Under the pieces are notes generated by a model, which searched no databases, was not told where the DNA came from, and saw only the letters and a list, made by a program, of their open reading frames with translations. A stretch of DNA of 16,666 bases. Source: JBBQIY01 sp964618405. GTDB lineage: Bacteria; Verrucomicrobiota; Kiritimatiellia; RFP12; UBA3636. Positions 6,646-13,950 of the stretch are shown one piece after another. Positions within the stretch are counted from its first letter, which is position 1, and the number at the start of each line of letters is the position of its first letter. Location of the stretch: assembly GCA_964618405.1 (NCBI GenBank), contig CAZUAY010000054.1:1-16666 (forward strand), written 5' to 3'. The position numbers and the translations under genes were made by a program.

Positions 6646-7230
6646 GTGGGGAAGCGTTTTAACGCAAGGTCGCAAAGGGTCCGCGATCAGCGTTCGCAAA
6701 CTCGCAACTCACAACTCGCAACTCACAACTCGCTACTTCTCCGCGATCAGCGTTCGCCAACTCGCAACTCACAACTCGCTACTTCTCCCCTGTAGCTGGG
6801 TTCGGCGAACCCGGAAGGGGCCGCGATCACCGATCGCAGCTACAGGGCGTGGCGTTTCTGGGGGCACGGACATTCTTGTCCGTGATGCAACGGGTAATAA
6901 ACCCCGTTCCCCTGCGGCGTATGCTTCCCGTGCAGCAGGCATTACAAGCCTGCTGCTTCAAACATCGAGTTCACAGCCCTCGCTGTACTGTGCTTCGCTT
7001 GTGCTCACCTGAGCGCGGGAGTGCCCAGACCCCGTTGACGAGGATTTGCGAAGCAGGGTAGGGACGCCACCTCGTCGCGTCCGCGGCGGTCAGGGGCTGA
7101 CCGCCCTGCCTACAAATGTGCTAGTACTAGACCCTAGGTTTGGCACGAGTGGTTGTTTTGGCATGATGCCAGTATTTTATCCAAGAAAAAATAGCCGACA
7201 AATGTCTAAATTGAAAATAGCACTTTACAT
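6646..7230. repeat. Palindrome-rich intergenic region with a branched REP-like element
   Basis: No gene is convincing. It begins with a TTTTAACGCAAGG element (6656), then CAACTCGCAACTCA repeats (6694-6782). The segment 6789-6846 has outer arms CCTGTAGCTG and CAGCTACAGG enclosing two inner hairpins, GGGTTC-GGC-GAACCC and GCGATC-ACC-GATCGC, a three-way-junction shape. Further perfect hairpins are CACGGACA-TTCT-TGTCCGTG (6865-6884), a 9-bp stem GCAGCAGGC with loop ATTACAA (6932-6956), and a 9-bp stem GGCGGTCAG with loop GGG (7085-7105). From 7120 to 7230 I see nothing identifiable. Confidence 0.75.
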
Positions 7231-7242
7231 CTAGACGTTAAT

Positions 7243-7530
7243 TTGTATTTCTACCGTGATAAGTATGGGCGTGAAGTCGATCTGATCGTGCAGCACCAGG
7301 GAATGTTGATCCCAGTAGAGATTAAATCGGCTGCAACTTTTTCCACCTCGTTCGTGGCTGGCATTGATTTTTTTCGCTCAGAATTCAAAAATTGTCATGA
7401 CGGCGTGGTTGTTTACAATGGGAGTGATGAAATGCCCGCCTATAAAGGAGTGGCGATGGTGAATCCACTGACGACAGGATGGAAGAAGAAGGTGATTGGG
7501 GGTGCGGGGGGAGAAGGGGTTAGGATTTAG
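7243..7530 (+). pseudogene. C-terminal remnant of a third DUF4143 ATPase
   Basis: Only the end of a DUF4143 protein remains: YFYRDKYGREVDLIV, then IPVEIKSA with the same D-X12-E-x-K spacing as the two intact ATPases. A segment containing FFRS, GVVVYNG and VNPL follows, typical of the family's last strands. The frame is closed by TAA at 7207-7209, no P-loop is found upstream, and the only available start is a TTG inside the conserved motif. After VNPL the frame runs into repeat DNA, coding GGAGGEGVRI, and stops. Sequence detail differs from both neighbours, so it is a separate decayed gene and not a recent duplicate. It is probably not expressed as a working protein. Confidence 0.7.
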
Positions 7531-7765
7531 GCCTTAGGCCCTAGTGGGGGGGGGGGGAATTACGAATTACGAATTACGAATTATGAATTGGGGGGGAGAG
7601 AGAAGGTGCTAGGTTTTAGGCCATAGGCCCTAGCGGGGAGGGGTGCTCGTCTGCGTCAAAGTCTCAAAGGGTCAAAACGTCAACGTGTCAGCTTTTTCTT
7701 TACCAAGTCACCAAGTCACCAAGTCACCAAGTCACGCCGCCACTCGCCACTCGTTCCTCATTTTT
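7503..7765. repeat. Repeat block before the second DUF4143 ATPase
   Basis: Contains two TTAGGCCTTAGGCC-type elements (7520-7545 and 7609-7640), a run of 12 G at 7546-7557, a GAATTACGAATT tract (7557-7590), the GTGCTCGTCTGCGTCAAAGT phrase (7643) continuing as TCAAAG steps, and five CACCAAGT-type tandem units (about 7703-7735). No gene. Confidence 0.8.
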
Positions 7766-7766
7766 C

Positions 7767-7796
7767 TTGCGGCTGGCGGAGATTCTGTGCTATATT
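7767..7796 (+). promoter_or_regulatory. Candidate promoter of the second DUF4143 ATPase
   Basis: TTGCGG (7767-7772), an 18-bp spacer and an extended -10 (TGC before TATATT, 7791-7796). Transcription would start near 7803, so the three direct repeats that follow would lie in an untranslated leader of about 78 nt. Confidence 0.5.
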
Positions 7797-7802
7797 GGAA
7801 AT

Positions 7803-7858
7803 GGATTGAGTAAAATATCACGGTGCATTGAGTAAATTGTTGATGTGGATTGAGCAAA
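7803..7858 (+). repeat. Three direct repeats upstream of the second DUF4143 ATPase
   Basis: ATTGAGYAAA occurs at 7805-7814, 7827-7836 and 7849-7858, an exact 22-bp step. Most copies are preceded by GG or GC and followed by a short AT-rich stretch. Number, spacing and position match the ATCGTTGAC triplet before the other intact DUF4143 ATPase, but the motif itself differs. Confidence 0.8.
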
Positions 7859-7880
7859 ACGTTATTTATGGAGAATTGTT

Positions 7881-9062
7881 ATGTTTAAACGAGCACTTTT
7901 TGGGACACTTGTGGCGAGGCTTGTAGAGCCGCGTGGGTTCTTGCAGGTTCTCGTAGGGCCGAGGCAGGTAGGCAAGACGACGCTGATTCGTCAGGCTCTG
8001 AAGGCTTGTGCTTGCCCTTCTCACTATGCGAGCGCGGATGCAGTGGGAGGTTCCGGCGCGGTCTGGATCGAGCAGCAATGGGAGGTCGCACGGCAGGGCG
8101 TCCGTTCAGGAGGGAGCGTTGTTCTCGTGCTTGACGAGATTCAGAAGCTGCCGGACTGGCCCGAGTCGGTCAAACGACTTTGGGATGAGGATACGGCGGA
8201 GGGTCGGGATGTCCGCGTCGTTTTGCTGGGGAGTTCGCAGTTACTGGTGCAGAAAGGCTTGACCGAAAGTCTTGCAGGCCGGTTCGAGATGTTGCGTCTT
8301 CCCCATTGGTCGTATCCGGAGATGCGCGATGCTTTTGGTTTCTCTCTCGAGCAGTATCTCTACTTCGGGGGATATCCCGGTGCCGCCGTGCTGATCGCAG
8401 ACGAGCCGCGCTGGCGGCAGTACATTCGGGACTCAATTGTGGAAGCAACGCTTTCACAAGATATTCTGATGCTCAACACCGTTCTGAAGCCGGCGTTGTT
8501 GCGCAACTTGTTTCTCTGTGGCATGTCTCATTCCGGACAGATTCTCTCTTTTCAAAAAATGACCGGACAGCTCCAAGACGTCGGTAACACGACCACGCTT
8601 GCCCATTACCTCTGGCTTCTTGAGATGGCGGGACTCCTCCGCGGATTACCCAAGTATTCCGGTAGTACGCTTCGCCAGCGGGCTTCGAGTCCGAAGCTGC
8701 TCGCGTTGAACACCGCTCTGGTCACAGCCATGACGGACGCGTCCTTTTCGGATTGGCGGGGCCGCCCAGAGAAGTGGGGACGATTGGTTGAAACGGCGGT
8801 TGGGAATCATCTCCACACGGCGACGCTTGATGGGCTTTGCGCGCTTTCGTACTGGAACGATCGGCAGTATGAGATCGACTACGCGCTGGCGCGTGGCGAA
8901 AAACTAACGGCATTCGAGGTTAAGAGCGGACGTTCCCCCACCTCACTTCCCGGGATAGCGCTGTTCGCTCGGAACCATACCGTGACCCGCAAGATCCTTG
9001 TGGGTGGCGGCGGTGTGGGATTGGCAGACTTCCTAGCATCACGCGCGGCGGATTGGCTTTAG
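7881..9062 (+). CDS. AAA+ ATPase with C-terminal DUF4143 (AAA_14-type)
   Basis: Full-length family member, 393 aa. Walker A is GPRQVGKT (26-33), Walker B VLVLDEIQK (D85, E86), and the sensor-like strand VVLLGSSQ (113-120). The SLAGRFEMLRLPHWSYPEM segment (about 130-150) is the family's typical link between the ATPase and the next helices. QYLYFGGYPGA also fits. The C-terminal DUF4143 half has the D-X12-E-x-K signature (D333, E346, K348) in a nuclease-like fold. ATG 7881 has GGAG seven bases upstream. Function is not known; the family is often called a predicted ATPase and is frequent in accessory DNA. Only low similarity to the minus-strand ATPase is apparent apart from the motifs, so this is a different subfamily member. 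It stands alone between repeat blocks. Confidence 0.9.
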   Translation: MFKRALFGTLVARLVEPRGFLQVLVGPRQVGKTTLIRQALKACACPSHYASADAVGGSGAVWIEQQWEVARQGVRSGGSVVLVLDEIQKLPDWPESVKRLWDEDTAEGRDVRVVLLGSSQLLVQKGLTESLAGRFEMLRLPHWSYPEMRDAFGFSLEQYLYFGGYPGAAVLIADEPRWRQYIRDSIVEATLSQDILMLNTVLKPALLRNLFLCGMSHSGQILSFQKMTGQLQDVGNTTTLAHYLWLLEMAGLLRGLPKYSGSTLRQRASSPKLLALNTALVTAMTDASFSDWRGRPEKWGRLVETAVGNHLHTATLDGLCALSYWNDRQYEIDYALARGEKLTAFEVKSGRSPTSLPGIALFARNHTVTRKILVGGGGVGLADFLASRAADWL

Positions 9063-9396
9063 GAAGTCGCTAGTAAAAAATTACGAATTATGAATTGCGA
9101 ATTACGAATTGAGAGTAGAGAGAGGTGCTAGGTTTTAGGCCTTAGGCCTTAGCGGGGAGAGAATTACGAATTATGAATTAGGGGGAGAGAGAAGGTGCTA
9201 GGTTTTAGGCCTTAGGCCCTAGTGGGGAGAGAGAAGGTGCTAGGTTTTAGGCCTTAGGCCCTAGTGGGTGAGAAAACCCGTTCCCCTGAGGCGCCGCGGT
9301 AGAGATGAATATCCAAAAGTTAACGCAGAAAATCGATAGAATCGGCGCAATCGAACGAATCGATGTTCTCTCGCCACTCGCCTTTCTTTTGCCCCC
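9063..9396. repeat. Repeat-only intergenic region
   Basis: GAATTACGAATT tract (9081-9113), three TTAGGCCTTAGG elements (9126-9155, 9200-9225, 9240-9265), then ACCCGTTCCCCTG (9276-9288), also near 6900, and AATCGA-spaced repeats (about 9329-9364) like those at 4590. No gene and no clear terminator for either converging neighbour. Confidence 0.75.
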
Positions 9397-11946
9397 TCAT
9401 TTCTCTTGGGACTTCTCAAATTTCGTGAAAGAGACGAGGGCGAAAATTGCGAATGCGAGGGCGGCTATCGTGCCGACGATAGCGGTCGCGGAGAGGTAGG
9501 GACGAAGCACGACTGTCGATTCACCAGCTTCAACTGGCAGGCAGAGAAAAATGCCGTTGGCTTTATAGATGGGTGTCTTCTTATTATTTACCGTTGCAGC
9601 CAGCTTAGTATGTCGCATCGTGTTCTCACGGATGAAGAGCATTCCTGACTTTTCTGCGGTGACCTTGATTACGGCCTTGTTGCCACGCGTTTCAAGCGGA
9701 GTCTCAACCCATGTGGCGGGAGTGTATTTCTCGTCAGAATCGTGTGCGTCAATTCCGGTGCCGGTGACCACGATCTGCTTGTCGATGTCAAAGTCGCTAG
9801 CGGCGATTTGCGAAAGCGCATCGTCTGCATCCGCGACGCGCCATCCATGAAACAGGGCGACTGCGGGGATCATGCCCACTGGCTCGACTACCGCGACTTG
9901 AGCGCTTTTAAGCGAGGGGGGTGTGACGAGGCGCATCTGCGGATCGAAATCGTAAAGTCCCGTGAGTTTTACCATGCCCGCGCGTGACATCTCGGCCGCA
10001 ACTTTGGGCTGGGCAAACACCGCCTCGGCACCCCAGTATTTCCAGCGCTTGACGAGATCGTCCTTGAATGCCATGTAGGCTTTGACCTGCGCGGAATCGG
10101 GACCCTCGTTTGCAAAAGGATCCATGCTGAGCACGCTGGCCATGGAGAGCGTTTCGACGAACGGAACGTTCCCAGGGATGAGCTGGTTTGTCAACTGGAG
10201 ATAAGAATAGGCACGTCCATCGAGCGGTCCCTGCTTTCGCATGGACTCGAGCACGGGGTTCGCTGCGAATTTCGAGGTCAGATCTTGCATCACGACGTAG
10301 CGTCGCCCAACCTCTGCCATATCGAACACGGAGGCGAAGATGAGTAGGAGGACTGAGGCGCTGGCAATGGCCGCCTTTTTGCTGGCATCGGCGAAGGACG
10401 TCATGCCGAGGGCGACAGCGGCGATCACAAGCATCCACGCTGCGCGCATGAAAGCACCTTTATAGAGGGCGGCGAGTGTTTGGTGGAGTGCGCCTGCTGG
10501 AATGCCGAGAAGTGACCACGTTCCAGCATGCGCCTCCATGCTGAATGAGAGGCTTGCTCCGACGCATAGGGCGGCAACCAGCACGGTAACGATCATGGCA
10601 ATGCGCCCGGCGAGTCTCAGCTTCTTTTCGTTTTGGGTTGCGGTGGCGTTCAAAAGACGTGCGATGCCCGTAGCAAAGAGAACCGAGACGGCGATCTCCG
10701 CAAGATGAACAAATTTGACCGGTGCGCGAACCTTGTCTAGGATCGGGATAGCATAGAAGAGTTTATAGAATGGTGCGTATCGGCCCAGAGCCAACAAGAG
10801 ACTGACAACAAAGACGCCCAGCCAAAATAGGGTCATGCTGTTGAGCGGATCGCGTCGAGATGCTTCGCCCGAAGGGGAGCGCTTTCGTTTGCTGAAGCTA
10901 AAAATTACCGCCACCATGACGGCATAGAGCGCGATGGCGCATTGTACGGCGCCTAGGTACAGGGAATGCTGACGGAAGTTGCCAAAGCCTTGTTGCGACT
11001 GCTCCCAGTCTATGGAGCGGCCGAGGCGGCCCCAATACGGCCCCTTGGGGTTGGCGGTATCGAGTCCCCGCAGACAGGGGGCGATGAATTCAACCATCGC
11101 TTCAGGAGGAAGACTCCAGTTGGTGGCGAAAATCCACTGTGCTTGTTTTTCGGCGTCGAGTTCCGCGGCGGTTTTGCTTTCGGCTGGCTTATTGGGGGTT
11201 GGAGCCGTTAGCTCCGCCAGTTGCTTGTCACGTCCTGCGAGCGTGACCGTGATCACATGATGGATCGTGTTGTAGCCGACTAAGGCGAGCATGATCAGGA
11301 AGATGGCGATGCCGAAGAGGAGCTTTTTCCACATTCCTGCTAGGTAGGAGGCGAATCCGATTTTCGAAGTGATGTAGATAAGGCGGAAAATAGCATACAC
11401 TGCGAGAATCATGACGATCATCGCGAACACATCGGGCTGGGTTGACAAGCCGGCGACCACGCAAAAAGGAATCAACGCGAAGTGAAACCATCGTGGATTC
11501 CTAAGGCAACGTTCTACTAAGGCGAACATGAATATTGCGTAGGGCATCATGATGAAGTAGCCCCGATGGCCTGCATTGAACAGGGTAAAATGGTACCCAG
11601 AAAATGCCATGGCGAGACCACCCGCGCAACATGCAAGGATGGGTAAGCCGATGACGCGGAGATACACGCCCATAGCGAGTGCGAGAAGCGCAGTCGAGAC
11701 GATGAAGCTCAGCTCGTGATAAACGAGGAACGGGAAGACGCGAAGCAGGTCATCGTGCGTGATGCTCGGTTGGTTCCCACTCATCCACGGGAGCATGCGG
11801 TTGAGGAGGCTTGTCGGGGCAATGGGGGGCATCCCATCTGGAGCTTGCATGAGCGACATCACAGGCAGGACATCGATAAACACGACAGCACAGATTGCCG
11901 CAGTAGCAAGGAAGAGAAAAAGAGGCCAGAGCGTTTTTGTTTTCAT
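9397..11946 (-). CDS. Large YfhO-like multi-pass membrane protein
   Basis: 849 aa from ATG 11946; the in-frame GTG two codons earlier is less likely. The first segment, LFLFLATAAICAVVFIDVLP (about 8-27), is an N-terminal membrane helix. Many more hydrophobic helices follow through about residue 560, giving roughly a dozen. GRYAPFYKLFYAIPILDKVRAP...HLAEIA is close to the motif in YfhO-type proteins. A soluble portion follows, with MLFIRENTMRHTKLAATVNN near the end, and a last helix at about 815-840. YfhO proteins are thought to act in glycosylation of cell-envelope polymers; in this lineage the substrate is unknown. No strong Shine-Dalgarno sequence precedes the start. The gene is complete and not co-transcribed with dus on present evidence, being separated by 150 bases of repeats. 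Confidence 0.78.
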   Translation of the reverse strand: MKTKTLWPLFLFLATAAICAVVFIDVLPVMSLMQAPDGMPPIAPTSLLNRMLPWMSGNQPSITHDDLLRVFPFLVYHELSFIVSTALLALAMGVYLRVIGLPILACCAGGLAMAFSGYHFTLFNAGHRGYFIMMPYAIFMFALVERCLRNPRWFHFALIPFCVVAGLSTQPDVFAMIVMILAVYAIFRLIYITSKIGFASYLAGMWKKLLFGIAIFLIMLALVGYNTIHHVITVTLAGRDKQLAELTAPTPNKPAESKTAAELDAEKQAQWIFATNWSLPPEAMVEFIAPCLRGLDTANPKGPYWGRLGRSIDWEQSQQGFGNFRQHSLYLGAVQCAIALYAVMVAVIFSFSKRKRSPSGEASRRDPLNSMTLFWLGVFVVSLLLALGRYAPFYKLFYAIPILDKVRAPVKFVHLAEIAVSVLFATGIARLLNATATQNEKKLRLAGRIAMIVTVLVAALCVGASLSFSMEAHAGTWSLLGIPAGALHQTLAALYKGAFMRAAWMLVIAAVALGMTSFADASKKAAIASASVLLLIFASVFDMAEVGRRYVVMQDLTSKFAANPVLESMRKQGPLDGRAYSYLQLTNQLIPGNVPFVETLSMASVLSMDPFANEGPDSAQVKAYMAFKDDLVKRWKYWGAEAVFAQPKVAAEMSRAGMVKLTGLYDFDPQMRLVTPPSLKSAQVAVVEPVGMIPAVALFHGWRVADADDALSQIAASDFDIDKQIVVTGTGIDAHDSDEKYTPATWVETPLETRGNKAVIKVTAEKSGMLFIRENTMRHTKLAATVNNKKTPIYKANGIFLCLPVEAGESTVVLRPYLSATAIVGTIAALAFAIFALVSFTKFEKSQEK

Positions 11947-12096
11947 AGGCACAACTCAATGAGAGGGTTTGTTCATGCTAATTCTAACAGAAAACGGAAG
12001 GAGTGAGAAGTTGCGAGTTGGGAGAAGAGAGGTTGAAGAGAGGTTTTAGGTGTTAGGCCTTAGCAGCTTCGCATCTTACCTGTGCAATACGCACAA
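11947..12096. repeat. Repeat-bearing spacer with a candidate promoter for the YfhO-like gene
   Basis: On the minus strand TTCTCA (12009-12004), 17 bp and TAGAAT (11986-11981) form a plausible promoter for the membrane protein, with a leader of about 28 nt. The -35 lies in a GAGTGAGAAGTTGCGAG-type repeat. A TTTTAGGTGTTAGGCCTTAG element (12044-12063) and GGCTAACGGCTAGCG repeats follow, the last overlapping the end of dus. Confidence 0.5.
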
Positions 12097-13059
12097 CTAA
12101 CGGCTAACGGCTAGCGACTCGATTGCCTTCTCATATTCGGCGAGCGAGTTGCTACGTTGGACGGCACGGAGGACGGTGGTTCCATTCTCGAAATAGGCGT
12201 GGGTGTATCCCCACAATTCCTTCATGCGGCCGAGTACCGGTACGGGGCCGAAGAGTGTCGAGCGGTAGGTCGCGTACAGCTCGTTAACAAAAGAAAGAAT
12301 ACGCTTATAATCTGGGGGCAGAGTGGGGACGCTGCCACGTCCGGACGTTTCCCAAGCGCAGATCTGCTCGGGGAGTGTCGGATCGGCGACAAGGCCGCGC
12401 CCGAGCATCACGCCGGCGAGGGTGGGGAAACGGGTCACGATGCGGGCGTAGTCGGCAACGGTAAAAATATCGCCATTGTAGATCACCGGCACAGTGAGCT
12501 GCGGCAATACGGAGGCAAACGCTTCGATATCGACTTCGCCCTCGTACATCTGCACGCCGGTGCGCGGATGAACGATAAGCTCCAGGAGCGGAAATTGGGA
12601 GATCAGTGCTGCACGTTTTGCGAGGGTGTCTTTCGATTTCACACCCAGCCGAATCTTGATGGAGAAGCCGCCAGGCATCGCTTCACAACCCGCTTCGAGC
12701 ATGCGCCGGAAATCATCTTCATTTTCAGGAAGGCCGCTACCGCGGCCCTTTTTTGCAACAAACTTCCAGGGGCAGCCGCAGTTGAGGTTCATCTCGCGGT
12801 AGCCAAGGTCTTGGAGGGCTAAGGCCATGACGCGGAGTTGCTGGGGATCCTTGCCGATGAGCTGTGGCATGGTCTTAACGCTGCCACAAGCCGTCGGAAC
12901 AATATCCTTGAGCAGTTTCGGCATGATGCGATCACCCGCCACCAGCGGAATGAAGGGAGCCAAGGCGCTGTGGAGGCCCCCGAACCGCTCGCTATAGAGA
13001 GATCGGAATTCTGAGACAGTAACCCCTCTGAGGGGAGCCATAGAAATGGGGGGGGGCAC
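12097..13059 (-). CDS. dus: tRNA-dihydrouridine synthase
   Basis: FMN-dependent reduction of uridine to dihydrouridine in the tRNA D-loop. 320 aa, normal for the family. MAPLRGVTVSEFR (7-19) matches the LAPM..VTD..FR phosphate-site start. NLNCGCPWKFVAKKGRGSGL (91-110) holds the catalytic Cys (C96 by alignment with N.GCP). IKIRLG, HPRTGVQMYEG, VIYNGDI and GVMLGRG are the FMN- and tRNA-contacting motifs in expected order. Which of DusA, B or C it corresponds to is not clear; it looks nearest to the DusC/Dus3-like set. The start is GTG 13059, or ATG 13041 if the protein begins at MAPL. A nine-C run lies between them (13048-13056). The last codons (LAVSR, stop) are formed by a GGCTAACGGCTAGCG direct repeat, so the C-terminus may have been replaced by repeat DNA. 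Confidence 0.92.
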   Translation of the reverse strand: MPPPISMAPLRGVTVSEFRSLYSERFGGLHSALAPFIPLVAGDRIMPKLLKDIVPTACGSVKTMPQLIGKDPQQLRVMALALQDLGYREMNLNCGCPWKFVAKKGRGSGLPENEDDFRRMLEAGCEAMPGGFSIKIRLGVKSKDTLAKRAALISQFPLLELIVHPRTGVQMYEGEVDIEAFASVLPQLTVPVIYNGDIFTVADYARIVTRFPTLAGVMLGRGLVADPTLPEQICAWETSGRGSVPTLPPDYKRILSFVNELYATYRSTLFGPVPVLGRMKELWGYTHAYFENGTTVLRAVQRSNSLAEYEKAIESLAVSR

Positions 13060-13101
13060 AGACGAAATTCCTAAAAATCAGCTTTTCGGATAAACACGGA
13101 G

Positions 13102-13131
13102 ATCCCGCTTGGACTCACGTCCGAGCGGGAT
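13102..13131. other. Strong imperfect hairpin between dus and rpmA
   Basis: ATCCCGCT, T, GGAC, loop TCAC, GTCC, G, AGCGGGAT: a 12-bp stem with one T/G mismatch. No T-run follows on the minus strand and only TTT on the plus strand. It could be a backup terminator or an mRNA-end structure; its role is not decided. Confidence 0.5.
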
Positions 13132-13183
13132 TTCAGAATGGATTGTCCGTGGGCAATCATGGGACGAAATCAACCGTATAAGG

Positions 13184-13209
13184 AAAAAAACGCGGCGAGG
13201 ACGCCGCGT
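13184..13209 (-). terminator. Rho-independent terminator of rplU-rpmA
   Basis: Read on the minus strand: an 8-bp perfect GC-rich stem ACGCGGCG/CGCCGCGT (13209-13190) with a 4-nt loop TCCT, then a run of T ending at 13184. It begins six bases after the rpmA stop codon. Confidence 0.92.
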
Positions 13210-13214
13210 CTACT

Positions 13215-13496
13215 CTAGACGGCGGCTTCGACCTCAGTGATTTCGACTTCAACCTCGGGGAGAAAGGGGACGACGGTTACAACACGTCCCTCTTTTTCGA
13301 ACTTCACGATGCCAGCGACGACGGTGAAAAGGGTGTCGTCGCGACCGCGTAAAACGTTTTTGCCCGGATGAAATTTTGTTCCGCGTTGCCGGACGAGAAC
13401 TTCACCTGCATTGACTGTCTGACCGCCAAAACGCTTGACGCCGAGCCTTCGCCCGGCACTGTTGCGACCGTTAATACCTGTCTTCTTGCGTGCCAT
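13215..13496 (-). CDS. rpmA: 50S ribosomal protein L27
   Basis: Ribosomal protein whose N-terminal tail reaches the peptidyl-transferase centre. 93 aa, with the family signature GRRLGVKRFGGQTVNAGEVLVRQRGTKFHPG at about 15-45 and the DDTLFTVVAGIVKFE strand near 53-67. The N-terminus MARKKTGINGRNSAG is a few residues shorter than in Escherichia coli (where it is AHKKAGGSTRNGRDSEG). It has no cleavable extension like that of Firmicutes. The acidic C-terminal tail (EVEVEITEVEAA) is a small addition. ATG 13496 has AGAGG eight bases upstream. It is second in the operon, 22 bases after rplU, and followed at once by an intrinsic terminator. Confidence 0.97.
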   Translation of the reverse strand: MARKKTGINGRNSAGRRLGVKRFGGQTVNAGEVLVRQRGTKFHPGKNVLRGRDDTLFTVVAGIVKFEKEGRVVTVVPFLPEVEVEITEVEAAV

Positions 13497-13518
13497 TTCA
13501 AATACCTCTTCTAAGCTG

Positions 13519-13833
13519 TTAGGCTATTGTTTTCACGAGCGCGCGCGTCAGTTCTTGACGGTGGCCGACTTTGCGGTGATAGCCCTTACGGCGCTTCTTC
13601 TTAAAGTTAATGACCTTAAAGCCGCGGAAATGCTCCTTGATTTCAAGGGTCACCACCGCGCCATCGACATAAGGCGCTCCAACTTTTAGCGAGGCACCAT
13701 CGGAGAGAGCAAGGACTGTCGATAGCTCGACAGCTTGGCCTGCTTCATCACGAAGGCGCTCAATTTCGATCGTCTGGCCGGCTTCAACACGATACTGTTT
13801 GCCGCCGGTTTCAATTACTGCATATGCTTCCAT
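13519..13833 (-). CDS. rplU: 50S ribosomal protein L21
   Basis: Large-subunit protein binding 23S rRNA. 104 aa, the usual length. It starts AYAVIETGGKQYRVEAGQ (about 3-20), the L21 hallmark, and ends with the basic KKKRRKGYHRKVGHRQELT segment (79-97) that contacts rRNA. ATG 13833 has AAGAGGA seven bases upstream. First gene of the rplU-rpmA pair, the standard bacterial order. The gene that often follows (obg) is not next; a terminator and dus come instead. Confidence 0.97.
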   Translation of the reverse strand: MEAYAVIETGGKQYRVEAGQTIEIERLRDEAGQAVELSTVLALSDGASLKVGAPYVDGAVVTLEIKEHFRGFKVINFKKKRRKGYHRKVGHRQELTRALVKTIA

Positions 13834-13870
13834 GAGGGCGTTCCTCTTTTTTCGGTTTCAGGAAATTCAA

Positions 13871-13900
13871 AATGTATCAAATTTTGTCTGCGTTTGTCAA
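13871..13900 (-). promoter_or_regulatory. rplU-rpmA promoter
   Basis: TTGACA (13900-13895), an 18-bp spacer and TACATT (13876-13871) on the minus strand. The start would be near 13864, a leader of about 30 nt to rplU. Confidence 0.7.
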
Positions 13901-13950
13901 GTGCGGCATTTTATTATTTTCGCTACGGGTCCTTAATTTGAAGGGATCGA

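Noticed and set aside
6789..6846. tRNA-like cloverleaf
   Set aside because: Only two inner arms and 58 bases, with no T-arm consensus, anticodon arm or CCA-type end.
7046..7234. Small plus-strand frame of 62 codons
   Set aside because: It spans palindromic repeats and non-coding sequence, with no motif or ribosome-binding site.
9305..9499. Small plus-strand frame beginning MNIQKLTQKID
   Set aside because: It starts in AATCGA repeats and runs antisense into the end of the YfhO-like gene.
12157..12822. Long plus-strand open frame of 221 codons
   Set aside because: It is antisense to dus, whose motifs are unambiguous; its own product has no recognisable motif.
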